52,678 bases of DNA, from NCBI RefSeq assembly GCF_914271435.1, contig NZ_CAJZAI010000024.1:1-52678 (forward strand). The letters are read 5' to 3'. The position numbers and the translations under genes were made by a program. Shown one piece after another: positions 1 to 7,236 of this stretch. Below the pieces are notes generated by a model that was given only the letters and a program-made list of their open reading frames with translations, ran no database searches and was not told where the DNA came from. Each line of letters opens with the position of its first letter. Within the stretch, counting starts at the first letter, position 1. This DNA is from Cupriavidus laharis. GTDB taxonomy: Bacteria > Pseudomonadota > Gammaproteobacteria > Burkholderiales > Burkholderiaceae.

Positions 1-159
1 GCCGCCGATATGCACGGCTTCGTCGCAGAAGGCGACGTGGCGGGCATCGGCGTCGGCGTCCGAGTACACCGCGACGGTGCGGATGCCCAGCCGGCGGCAG
101 GTGGCGGCGACACGGCAGGCGATTTCACCTCGGTTCGCGATCAGGATCTTGTTGAACAT
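1..159 (-). CDS. liuD: Methylcrotonyl-CoA carboxylase alpha subunit (biotin carboxylase), N-terminal part
   Basis: Partial gene: 53 residues are visible before the window edge. It starts MFNKILIANRGEIACRV, the standard opening of biotin-carboxylase subunits, and continues through the first Rossmann-like strand and helix. With the beta subunit, hydratase and isovaleryl-CoA dehydrogenase just upstream on the same strand, this is most likely the biotin-carrying alpha subunit of 3-methylcrotonyl-CoA carboxylase, which carboxylates methylcrotonyl-CoA in leucine degradation. The start is the ATG at 159; GGAGAAAC lies just ahead of it. The subunit class cannot be read from this fragment alone: acetyl-, propionyl- and geranyl-CoA carboxylase subunits start alike. 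The assignment rests on the neighbours. Confidence 0.85.
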   Translation of the reverse strand, partial: MFNKILIANRGEIACRVAATCRRLGIRTVAVYSDADADARHVAFCDEAVHIGG

Positions 160-206
160 GGTTTCTCCTGGGGAGGGGGCGGGCGGTGTCGGCCGCGACC
201 GCTGCC

Positions 207-242
207 GCATGCCGGCAGCGGGCAGGCGCTGCCTCGGCATGC
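207..242 (-). other. Intercistronic hairpin between liuC and liuD
   Basis: GCATGCCGGCAGCG (207-220) pairs with CGCTGC plus CGGCATGC (227-232 and 235-242). This gives a 14-bp stem with a two-base bulge and a six-base loop. It lies in the 132-bp gap between liuC and liuD. No T-run follows on either side, so it looks more like an mRNA processing or stability element, or a partial attenuator, than a full terminator. Confidence 0.45.
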
Positions 243-291
243 TGCCGGGGTTCTTTTGATGTGGGTGTCGGGTACGACTGTCAGGTGCGAC

Positions 292-1080
292 TTAAGCCGG
301 CTTCCAGGCTGGCGAGCGCTTTTCCAGGAAGGCACGCACACCTTCCCGGCCTTCCTCCGAGGCGCGGATGGCGGCGATGCGGTCCGCCGTGTCGGCGAGC
401 AGATCATTGTCGATCACGCGGCCCGCCACTTCCTGTACCAGTCGCTTGCTTTCGCGCACGGCGTTGGGGCTGTTGCCGACCAGCGCCGTGGCGATTTCCT
501 CTACCTTGGCATCCAGTGCGTCGGCCGATACTACGGCGTGCACGAAGCCCAGGCGCAGTGCTTCGGTGGCGTCGAAGCGCTCGGCAGTGATGAAGTAGCG
601 GCGCGATGCCTGCTCGCCCATGGCGCGGATCACGTACGGGCTGATCGTGGCGGGCAGCAGGCCCAGGCGGGCTTCCGACAGGCAGAAGTGCGCGTGGTCT
701 GCGGCCACCGCGATGTCGCACGCGGCGGCAAGGCCGACGCCGCCGGCATAGGTGTCGCCCTGGATGCGCGCAATGACCGGCCGCGGGCACGACCAGATGG
801 TGTGCAGCATTTGCGCGAGCGCCAGCGCGTCGGCACGGTTCTCGTCGTTCGAGTAGCCGGCCATCTTCTTCATCCAGTTCAGGTCGGCGCCGGCGCAGAA
901 CGCGGGGCCATTGCCGGCAAGGACAATGGCGCGCACTTCGTCGTTGCTGCCGAGTACGCGGAAGGCCTCGGTCAGTTCGGCGATGACGGTCTCGTTGAAG
1001 GCATTGCGCACGTCCGGACGGTTCAGCGTGACGGTCGCCACATGTCGGGCGATGGTGACGGTAAGCGTGGTGAATTCCAT
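292..1080 (-). CDS. liuC: Methylglutaconyl-CoA hydratase (enoyl-CoA hydratase/isomerase family)
   Basis: 262 residues starting MEFTTLTVTIARHVATVTLN. It is a crotonase-fold protein of usual length. The two oxyanion-hole segments are visible as FCAGADLNWM and GDTYAGGVGLAAACDIAVA, and the catalytic glutamate lies in LSEARLGLLPA. In the Liu pathway this enzyme hydrates 3-methylglutaconyl-CoA to HMG-CoA. It sits 38 bp after the carboxylase beta subunit and ahead of the alpha subunit, which supports methylglutaconyl-CoA over generic enoyl-CoA as substrate. A longer open frame runs upstream to 2313, but it only shadows liuB; the ATG at 1080 gives the family start. Confidence 0.88.
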   Translation of the reverse strand: MEFTTLTVTIARHVATVTLNRPDVRNAFNETVIAELTEAFRVLGSNDEVRAIVLAGNGPAFCAGADLNWMKKMAGYSNDENRADALALAQMLHTIWSCPRPVIARIQGDTYAGGVGLAAACDIAVAADHAHFCLSEARLGLLPATISPYVIRAMGEQASRRYFITAERFDATEALRLGFVHAVVSADALDAKVEEIATALVGNSPNAVRESKRLVQEVAGRVIDNDLLADTADRIAAIRASEEGREGVRAFLEKRSPAWKPA

Positions 1081-1118
1081 GGCTGTCTGGCTTGAATGAG
1101 CGTTGGTCTGCGGCTGGC

Positions 1119-2726
1119 TTACATGCGGAACACACCGAACTTCATATCGTCGATCGGCGCATTCAGGCTCGCCGACAGGCCCAGCCCCAGCACCGTGCGC
1201 GTCTGCGCCGGGTCGATTACGCCGTCGTCCCACAGCCGCGCGCTCGCGTAGTACGGGTGGCCCTGGTGCTCGTACTGGTCGCGGATCGGCTGCTTGAAGG
1301 CCTCTTCCTCTTCCGCGCTCCACTTGCCGCCCCTGGCCTCGATGCCGTCGCGGCGCACCGTGGCCAGCACGCTCGCCGCCTGCTCGCCGCCCATTACCGA
1401 GATGCGCGCGTTCGGCCACATCCACAGGAAACGCGGCGAATACGCGCGCCCGCACATGCCATAGTTGCCCGCGCCGAACGAGCCGCCGATGATCACCGTG
1501 AACTTCGGCACCTGCGCCGTGGCGACCGCCGTCACCATCTTGGCGCCGTTGCGCGCGATGCCTTCGTTCTCGTACTTGCGTCCCACCATGAAGCCGGTGA
1601 TGTTCTGCAGGAACACCAGCGGGATCTTGCGCTGGCAGCACAGCTCGATGAAGTGCGCGCCCTTGAGCGCCGACTCCGAGAACAGGATGCCGTTGTTGGC
1701 GATGATGCCCACCGGGTAGCCCCAGATGCGCGCGAAGCCGCATACCAGCGTGGTGCCGTAGCGCGCCTTGAACTCGTCGAACTCGGAGCCGTCGACGATG
1801 CGCGAAATCACCTCGCGCACATCGAACGGTTTGCGCGTATCGGTCGGGATCACGCCATACAGCTCTTCCACCGGGTACAGCGGATCGGCCGGCTCGTGCA
1901 GGCGGATCTGGTCGGGCTTGCGCCGGTTCAGGTGCTGCACGATGTTCCGCGCCAGCGACAGCGCGTGATGATCGTTCTGCGCGAAGTAGTCGGCCACGCC
2001 CGACAAGCGCGTATGCACGTCGGCACCGCCGAGGTCTTCGGCAGTGACTTCTTCGCCGGTGGCGGCCTTCACCAGCGGCGGGCCACCCAGGAAGATGGTG
2101 CCCTGGTTCTTGACGATGATCGACTCGTCGCTCATCGCCGGCACGTAGGCGCCACCGGCCGTGCAAGAGCCCATCACCACCGCGATCTGCGGAATGCCCT
2201 GCTTGGACAGGTTGGCCTGGTTGTAGAAGATGCGGCCGAAGTGGTCGCGGTCGGGGAAGACGTCGTCCTGGTTCGGCAGGTTGGCGCCGCCCGAATCGAC
2301 CAGGTAGATGCACGGCAGGTTGTTCTGCTCGGCGATTTCCTGCGCGCGCACGTGCTTCTTGACCGTCATCGGGTAATAGGTGCCGCCCTTGACGGTCGCG
2401 TCGTTACAGACGATCACGCATTCCTGCCCGGCCACGCGGCCGATGCCCGTGATGATGCCGGCGCCCGGCGCGGCGTTGTCGTACATGTCATACGCGGCCA
2501 GCTGCGACAGTTCCAGGAACGGCGTGCCCGGGTCCAGCAGCTGCTGCACGCGGTCACGCGGCAGCAGCTTGCCGCGCGACAGGTGCTTGTCGCGGGCGGC
2601 ATCGCCGCCGCCTTCGGCCAGCTTCGCCACCTTGGCCTTGAGGTCGGCCACCAATGCCTGCATGGCTTCGGCGTTGGCCTTGAACGCTTCGGCGCGCGCG
2701 TTGAGTTTGGTTTCTAAGGTCGGCAT
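1119..2726 (-). CDS. liuB: Methylcrotonyl-CoA carboxylase beta subunit (carboxyltransferase)
   Basis: 535 residues starting MPTLETKLNARAEAF. This is an acyl-CoA carboxyltransferase with both halves of the crotonase-like fold. Recognisable blocks are LYLVDSGGANLPNQDDVFPD-type sequence in the N half, GSCTAGGAYVPAMSDE, and FLQNITGFMVGRKYE and FGAGNYGMCGRAY in the C half, all typical of MccB. It transfers carboxyl from biotin to 3-methylcrotonyl-CoA. The frame extends to 2810, but the extra 28 residues overlap the liuA stop and look non-coding, so the ATG at 2726 is preferred. It lies between liuA and liuC in one operon. Confidence 0.94.
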   Translation of the reverse strand: MPTLETKLNARAEAFKANAEAMQALVADLKAKVAKLAEGGGDAARDKHLSRGKLLPRDRVQQLLDPGTPFLELSQLAAYDMYDNAAPGAGIITGIGRVAGQECVIVCNDATVKGGTYYPMTVKKHVRAQEIAEQNNLPCIYLVDSGGANLPNQDDVFPDRDHFGRIFYNQANLSKQGIPQIAVVMGSCTAGGAYVPAMSDESIIVKNQGTIFLGGPPLVKAATGEEVTAEDLGGADVHTRLSGVADYFAQNDHHALSLARNIVQHLNRRKPDQIRLHEPADPLYPVEELYGVIPTDTRKPFDVREVISRIVDGSEFDEFKARYGTTLVCGFARIWGYPVGIIANNGILFSESALKGAHFIELCCQRKIPLVFLQNITGFMVGRKYENEGIARNGAKMVTAVATAQVPKFTVIIGGSFGAGNYGMCGRAYSPRFLWMWPNARISVMGGEQAASVLATVRRDGIEARGGKWSAEEEEAFKQPIRDQYEHQGHPYYASARLWDDGVIDPAQTRTVLGLGLSASLNAPIDDMKFGVFRM

Positions 2727-2793
2727 ACGATCTTGGGCAGGTCTTGTTCTGGTCAGGCCGCGGCGGGGCGGGCAGTGGGGCGTCGGGTGCGGA

Positions 2794-3975
2794 TCAGGCC
2801 GTTTCGGCAAACAGCTCGCGGCCGATCAGCATGCGGCGGATTTCCGAGGTGCCGGCACCGATCTCGTACAGCTTGGCGTCGCGCCACAGCCGCCCGGCAG
2901 GGTATTCGTTGATGTAGCCGTTGCCGCCCAGGATCTGCACTGTCTCGCCCGCCATCCAGGTGGCCTTCTCGGCCGTGTACAGGATCACCGCCGCGCAATC
3001 CTTGCGCACCTGCCGGACATGCTCGGCGCCAAGCGAATCGAGGTTCTTGCCGACCGTGTACAGGTAGCTGCGCGCTGCCTGCAGCGTGGTGTACATGTCG
3101 GCCACCTTGCCCTGGATCAGCTGGAACTCGCCGATGCTCTGGCCGAACTGCTTGCGGTCGTGGATATACGGCGTGACCACGTCCATGCACGCCTGCATGA
3201 TGCCGACCGGGCCGCCCGACAGCACGGCGCGTTCGTAGTCCAGGCCGCTCATCAGCACCTTGGCGCCGCCATTCTCGGCGCCGAGGATGTTCTCGACCGG
3301 CACTTCCACGTCCTCGAACACCAGTTCGCCGGTGTGCGAGCCGCGCATGCCGAGCTTGTCCAGCTTCTGCGCAACCGAGAAGCCCTTCATGCCTTTCTCG
3401 ACGATGAACGCCGTCATGCCGCGCGCGCCCAGGTCCGGCTCGGTCTTGGCGTACACCACCAGCACGTCGCAGTCCGGGCCGTTGGTGATCCACATCTTGG
3501 TACCGTTAAGCACGTAGCGGTCGCCCTTGAGCTCGGCGCGCAGTTTCATGCTGACGACGTCGGAGCCGGCGTTGGGCTCGCTCATCGCGAGCGCACCGAT
3601 CCATTCGCCAGATACAAGCTTGGGCAGATACTTGGCCTTCTGCGCGGCGCTGCCGTTGCGGTGGATCTGGTTCACGCACAGGTTCGAGTGCGCGCCATAG
3701 GACAGGCCGACCGAAGCGGAGGCGCGGCTGATTTCCTCCATCGCCACCATGTGCGCGAGGTAGCCCATGTTGGCGCCGCCGTATTCTTCCGCCACGGTAA
3801 TGCCGAGTACGCCAAGGTCGCCCATCTTCTTCCAGGCGTCCATGGGGAACTGGTCGGTGCGGTCAATCTCGCCCGCGCGCGGGGCCAGTTCCGCCTGGGC
3901 CCAGTCGCGCACGGCGCTGCGCAGCATCTCGATGTCTTCGCCCAGGTCGAATCTCAGGCCAGGGAGTTGGGTCAT
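2794..3975 (-). CDS. liuA: Isovaleryl-CoA dehydrogenase
   Basis: 393 residues, the usual length of an acyl-CoA dehydrogenase. The N-terminal helical domain is followed by the FAD/substrate segment LAMSEPNAGSDVVSMKLRA and KMWITNGPDCDV. The C-terminal block QILGGNGYINEYPAGRLWRDAKLYEIGAGTSEIRRMLIGREL carries the family signature. The catalytic glutamate of isovaleryl-CoA dehydrogenases lies in the GLDYERAVLSGGP segment, which is present. It oxidises isovaleryl-CoA to 3-methylcrotonyl-CoA, the first committed step of this operon's pathway, and passes electrons to ETF. It follows the acyl-CoA ligase gene by 39 bp. Confidence 0.93.
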   Translation of the reverse strand: MTQLPGLRFDLGEDIEMLRSAVRDWAQAELAPRAGEIDRTDQFPMDAWKKMGDLGVLGITVAEEYGGANMGYLAHMVAMEEISRASASVGLSYGAHSNLCVNQIHRNGSAAQKAKYLPKLVSGEWIGALAMSEPNAGSDVVSMKLRAELKGDRYVLNGTKMWITNGPDCDVLVVYAKTEPDLGARGMTAFIVEKGMKGFSVAQKLDKLGMRGSHTGELVFEDVEVPVENILGAENGGAKVLMSGLDYERAVLSGGPVGIMQACMDVVTPYIHDRKQFGQSIGEFQLIQGKVADMYTTLQAARSYLYTVGKNLDSLGAEHVRQVRKDCAAVILYTAEKATWMAGETVQILGGNGYINEYPAGRLWRDAKLYEIGAGTSEIRRMLIGRELFAETA

Positions 3976-4014
3976 GATCGTGTTCTTCCGTAGATGTGTG
4001 TGGAGCGCCGTGGA

Positions 4015-5751
4015 TCAGGCGGTCTTGCTTTCGGTGAGGTTGAGTTCCTTCGTCATGCTTTCGCGCATGACGAATTTCTGCACCTTGCCCGTGATGGTCA
4101 TCGGCATTTCGTCGACGAAGCGGATATAGCGCGGGATCTTGTAGTGGGCGATCTGGTCGCGGCAGAATGCGCGGATCTCGTCTTCCGTGGCGCTCTGGCC
4201 CGGCCTGAGCACGATCCACGCGCAGATCTCCTCGCCATACTTCTGGTCGGGCACGCCGAATACCTGCACGGCCTGCACCTTCGGGTGGCGGAACAGGAAT
4301 TCCTCGATCTCGCGCGGATAGACGTTCTCGCCGCCGCGGATCAGCATGTCCTTGACGCGGCCAACGATATTGCAATAGCCCTCGGCGTCGATGGTGGCCA
4401 GGTCGCCGGTGTGCATCCAGCCGTCGCGAATCGCTTCCTGCGTACGCGCTTCGTCGTCCCAATAGCCGAGCATGACGGAGTAGCCGCGCGTGCACAGCTC
4501 GCCCGTTTCTCCGACCGGCACGATCTGGCCCGTGGCGTCGACGACCTTGCATTCGAGGTGCGGCTGTACGCGGCCGACCGTGGAGACGCGCTTGGCGAGC
4601 GGGTCGTCGGTCGAGCTCTGGAACGATACCGGGCTGGTCTCCGTCATGCCGTAGGCAATCGTGACCTCCGCCATGTGCATGTCGGCGACAACGCGCTTCA
4701 TGACTTCGATCGGGCACGGGGAGCCGGCCATGATGCCGGTGCGCAGTGTCGAGAAATCGAAGCGGCTGAAATCGGGGTGGTCGAGCTGCGCGATAAACAT
4801 GGTGGGCACGCCATGCAGGGCAGTGCAGTGTTCCTCGCTGACGGCCGACATGGTGGCGACCGGTTCAAACGCTTCGCCCGGGAATACCATGCAGGCGCCG
4901 GTGGAAACGCATGCGAGCACGGCGAGAACCATGCCGAAGCAGTGGTACAGCGGTACCGGAATGCACAGCTTGTCCTGCTCGGTAAAGCGCATGGCCGCGG
5001 CGATATAGCGCGCGTTGTTGACGATGTTCCGGTGCGTCAGCGTGGCACCCTTGGGCGCGCCCGTGGTGCCGCTGGTGAACTGGACGTTGACGGGGTCGTT
5101 GCGGTCGAGCTGGGCCGTGATCGCGTCGAGCTCGGAAGCCGGCACGCCGGCGCCGCGCGCAAGCAGTTCCTTCCAGGTCAGCATGCCCGGCGTAGGCTTG
5201 TCTTCCATGCGGATGACCCAGCGCAGGGCAGGCAGGCGCACCGCCTGCAGGGCGCCCGGCTCGCATTGCTGCAACTCGGGGGCCAGGGTCTGCAGCATGT
5301 CCAGGTAGCGCGACGTCTTGAACGACTCCGGCGCGATGACCGCCTTGCAGCCGACCTTGTTCAGCGCATATTCCACCTCGGACAGGCGATAGGCCGGGTT
5401 GATGTTGACCATGACGATGCCGACCCGTGCCGTGGCGAACTGGGTCAGCAGCCATTCTGCGCGGTTCGGTGACCAGATGCCGACGCGGTCGCCGCGGCGC
5501 AGGCCCAGCGCGTGAAGGCCGGCCGCCATGGCGTCGACGGCGGCGGCGAATTCCTGCCAGGTCCAGCGGATGCCCTGCTCGCGGAACACCACCGCCGGAC
5601 GCTGGCCAAAGCGCGAGACCGTGTCAGCCAGGAGGGCCGGGATCGTCAGTTCGCTGAGCGGGGAGGTGGTGTCGCCCTTTACATAGGACAGCCCGTTGGC
5701 AGGCAAGGTCGTTTCGGGCACGGGCCGGGGTGTCCCAGGCTGCATCGTCAT
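4015..5751 (-). CDS. AMP-forming acyl-CoA synthetase
   Basis: 578 residues of the ANL superfamily. The P-loop-like motif FTSGTTGAPKGATLTHRN, the adenylate motif AYGMTETSP and the hinge region GRVKDMLIRGGENVYPREIEE are all intact, as is the C-terminal lysine motif in MTITGKVQKFVMRE. It activates a carboxylic acid to its CoA thioester. As first gene of the leucine-degradation operon it may activate isovalerate or another branched or medium-chain acid, but the substrate cannot be read from sequence. The start ATG at 5751 lies 39 bp from a TTGAG-N5-CTCAA palindrome that probably controls the whole operon. Confidence 0.88.
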   Translation of the reverse strand: MTMQPGTPRPVPETTLPANGLSYVKGDTTSPLSELTIPALLADTVSRFGQRPAVVFREQGIRWTWQEFAAAVDAMAAGLHALGLRRGDRVGIWSPNRAEWLLTQFATARVGIVMVNINPAYRLSEVEYALNKVGCKAVIAPESFKTSRYLDMLQTLAPELQQCEPGALQAVRLPALRWVIRMEDKPTPGMLTWKELLARGAGVPASELDAITAQLDRNDPVNVQFTSGTTGAPKGATLTHRNIVNNARYIAAAMRFTEQDKLCIPVPLYHCFGMVLAVLACVSTGACMVFPGEAFEPVATMSAVSEEHCTALHGVPTMFIAQLDHPDFSRFDFSTLRTGIMAGSPCPIEVMKRVVADMHMAEVTIAYGMTETSPVSFQSSTDDPLAKRVSTVGRVQPHLECKVVDATGQIVPVGETGELCTRGYSVMLGYWDDEARTQEAIRDGWMHTGDLATIDAEGYCNIVGRVKDMLIRGGENVYPREIEEFLFRHPKVQAVQVFGVPDQKYGEEICAWIVLRPGQSATEDEIRAFCRDQIAHYKIPRYIRFVDEMPMTITGKVQKFVMRESMTKELNLTESKTA

Positions 5752-5793
5752 GCTCGTCTCCAGAGTGCGGCGTTCAGTGTCGTTCTTCCCATA

Positions 5794-5812
5794 TTTTGAG
5801 CTTCACTCAAAA
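5794..5812. promoter_or_regulatory. Palindromic operator upstream of the acyl-CoA synthetase operon
   Basis: TTTTGAG-CTTCA-CTCAAAA is a perfect 7-bp inverted repeat with a five-base centre, 43 bp before the synthetase start. The same core TTGAG-N5-YTCAA recurs at 5903-5917 near the divergent tetR gene. Two matching palindromes in one divergent intergenic region next to a TetR gene suggest that they are its binding sites. This is inferred from sequence only. Confidence 0.65.
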
Positions 5813-5902
5813 AATCTGCGGAAAGTTCTCGGGCGGTTTGGCGCTGCTTTTTTCTTGCTGTCCGGTAAAGTTATACCCAGGCTCAGAAAAAATCAACAAA
5901 AA

Positions 5903-5917
5903 TTGAGTGTTGTTCAA
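5903..5917. promoter_or_regulatory. Second palindromic operator, tetR side
   Basis: TTGAG-TGTTG-TTCAA matches the core of the palindrome at 5796-5810 in both arms apart from C/T at one arm base. It lies 107 bp from that site and 107 bp before the chosen tetR start. A good -10 hexamer, TATAAT at 5981-5986, follows downstream. The placement fits autoregulation by the TetR protein. Confidence 0.6.
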
Positions 5918-6023
5918 CTATCGTATAAAGTGGGTGAGGCGGCGCGCCCAGACGGGCGGCCAAGAGAGGGAGTCGGCACTTATAATGCGCCCGTCGCAGA
6001 TATCACTTCGCAAGGACACGTCG

Positions 6024-6734
6024 ATGCAGCAGATTGCGGGACAGCGCCGGGTGCCGGCGCGCGCCAAGGCCGAGCAGCGCATGCGCGACATCCTGCGCGT
6101 CGGCCGGGAAGTGTTTGCCGAGCTCGGCTACGAGCGAGCGACTACGACGGAGATTGCGCAGCGGTTAGGTATCTCTGAAGGCACCGTCTTCACCTACTTC
6201 CACAGCAAGCGGGATCTCTGTGTCCGCGTGATCCAGGACTGGTACGACGAGATCATTGCCGCGATCGAGAACGGCCTGCCGCGCGAGCAGAGCACCAGGG
6301 TCCAGTTGGAGTTCTTCGTGCGCACGCACCTGCGCCTGTTCCTGATCCAGGGTACGGGGCTGTGCGCGCTGGTACTCTCGGAAGGCCGTGCCAAGGGGCA
6401 GGGCCTGGATGAAGTGTTCGTGCCGCTGCAGAGGCGTTATACGGCACCGCTGATGGACCTGCTGGCGCGCGCGCAAGCGCGCAAGGAGATACGGACCGAC
6501 TTGTCGTTGCGCCTGTTGCGCTCGGCTATTCTCGGGCCAATGGAGCACATCCTGTGGGATGCGGTGGTCAGCGGCCGTCCAGTAGACATCGACCGGACCG
6601 CCAGCGACCTGATCGCGCTGCTATGGCCGGCGCTGCAGCCGCCGGATCTCGAAGCTGTCGCGCTCAAGCAGTTCTACGGCGAGGTCGGCGCCGCGCTGGC
6701 GCGTGTCCGGCAGGGTGAGCCGCAGCAGGACTGA
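6024..6734 (+). CDS. TetR/AcrR-family transcriptional regulator
   Basis: 236 residues starting MQQIAGQRRVPARAKAEQRM. The N-terminal helix-turn-helix is clear: ILRVGREVFAELGYERATTTEIAQRLGISEGTVFTYFHSKRDLCVRVI, about residues 22-70. The C-terminal ligand domain is not specific enough to name a ligand. AAGGA sits seven bases before the ATG at 6024; earlier in-frame starts overlap the promoter and operator. The gene is divergent from the acyl-CoA synthetase/liu operon with paired palindromes between them, so it probably represses both directions and responds to an acyl-CoA or the free acid. In Pseudomonas the liu cluster is usually governed by a MerR-type LiuR, so this is a different regulator type. 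Confidence 0.88.
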   Translation: MQQIAGQRRVPARAKAEQRMRDILRVGREVFAELGYERATTTEIAQRLGISEGTVFTYFHSKRDLCVRVIQDWYDEIIAAIENGLPREQSTRVQLEFFVRTHLRLFLIQGTGLCALVLSEGRAKGQGLDEVFVPLQRRYTAPLMDLLARAQARKEIRTDLSLRLLRSAILGPMEHILWDAVVSGRPVDIDRTASDLIALLWPALQPPDLEAVALKQFYGEVGAALARVRQGEPQQD

Positions 6735-6749
6735 GCGCCGAACCCGGGC

Positions 6750-6884
6750 CTACCGCACGGCCTGGAACATGCCGGGAAATCCGCTTCCGAGATCTTCCCT
6801 GAGCGCGTCGGGCTCGCCGGCGAGGAAGAAGGTGGCCAGCGCGGCGGCGAGCACGGCAATCAGGTAGGCGAGTCTGGCATTCAT
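6750..6884 (-). CDS. Small putative membrane or secreted protein (44 residues)
   Basis: A short frame begins MNARLAYLIAVLAAALATFF and ends FPGMFQAVR. A strong ribosome site (GAAGGAG) lies seven bases before the ATG at 6884. Residues 5-21 form one hydrophobic segment that could be a membrane anchor or signal peptide, followed by a short acidic tail. It is convergent with tetR, with 15 bp between the stops. I do not recognise a family. The ribosome site and coherent hydropathy make it more credible than a chance frame. Confidence 0.5.
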   Translation of the reverse strand: MNARLAYLIAVLAAALATFFLAGEPDALREDLGSGFPGMFQAVR

Positions 6885-6910
6885 GGCTGCTCCTTCACGG
6901 CTGGGCTACC

Positions 6911-6933
6911 ATGCCGGCCCTTGCTGCCGGCAT
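6911..6933. other. Inverted repeat in the 352-bp gap before the TonB receptor gene
   Basis: ATGCCGGC-CCTTGCT-GCCGGCAT is a perfect 8-bp stem with a seven-base loop, followed on the plus strand by TTTGCCCTT. It could end plus-strand transcripts from tetR, or form part of the control region of the small minus-strand gene. The rest of 6885-7236 shows a possible -10 (TAGAAT, 7161-7166) for the receptor gene. I found no cobalamin riboswitch pattern and no clear Fur box. Confidence 0.35.
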
Positions 6934-7236
6934 TTGCCCTTCCTACGCACATGCCATGCCACGCACGTGCAGGGCCGCCAGGTGCCGGTTGCAGCGCTGG
7001 TTTGCCCGATAGTGGTGGTATAACGCCGACATCCGGCCGAATGGCGTTGGTCCGAGCCCAACTTCTGCCTGCCCGTCCTGTGCCCTGGCCAGCGATACCG
7101 GCAGGGATCGCACTTGCCGCCGCGGCGCTATGCCGCACCCGCAGTGCAGCATGGCGCGCTTAGAATCGCTGGGCTCCAGGCCGGACTGCTCCGGCGCCCG
7201 GAGCGCGAGCCGCACAGACGACAAGAAGGTAATTCC

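Noticed and set aside
6885..7236. Riboswitch or Fur box before the TonB receptor
   Set aside because: I looked for cobalamin-type conserved boxes and for an AT-rich 19-bp Fur palindrome and found neither; only one simple inverted repeat is present.
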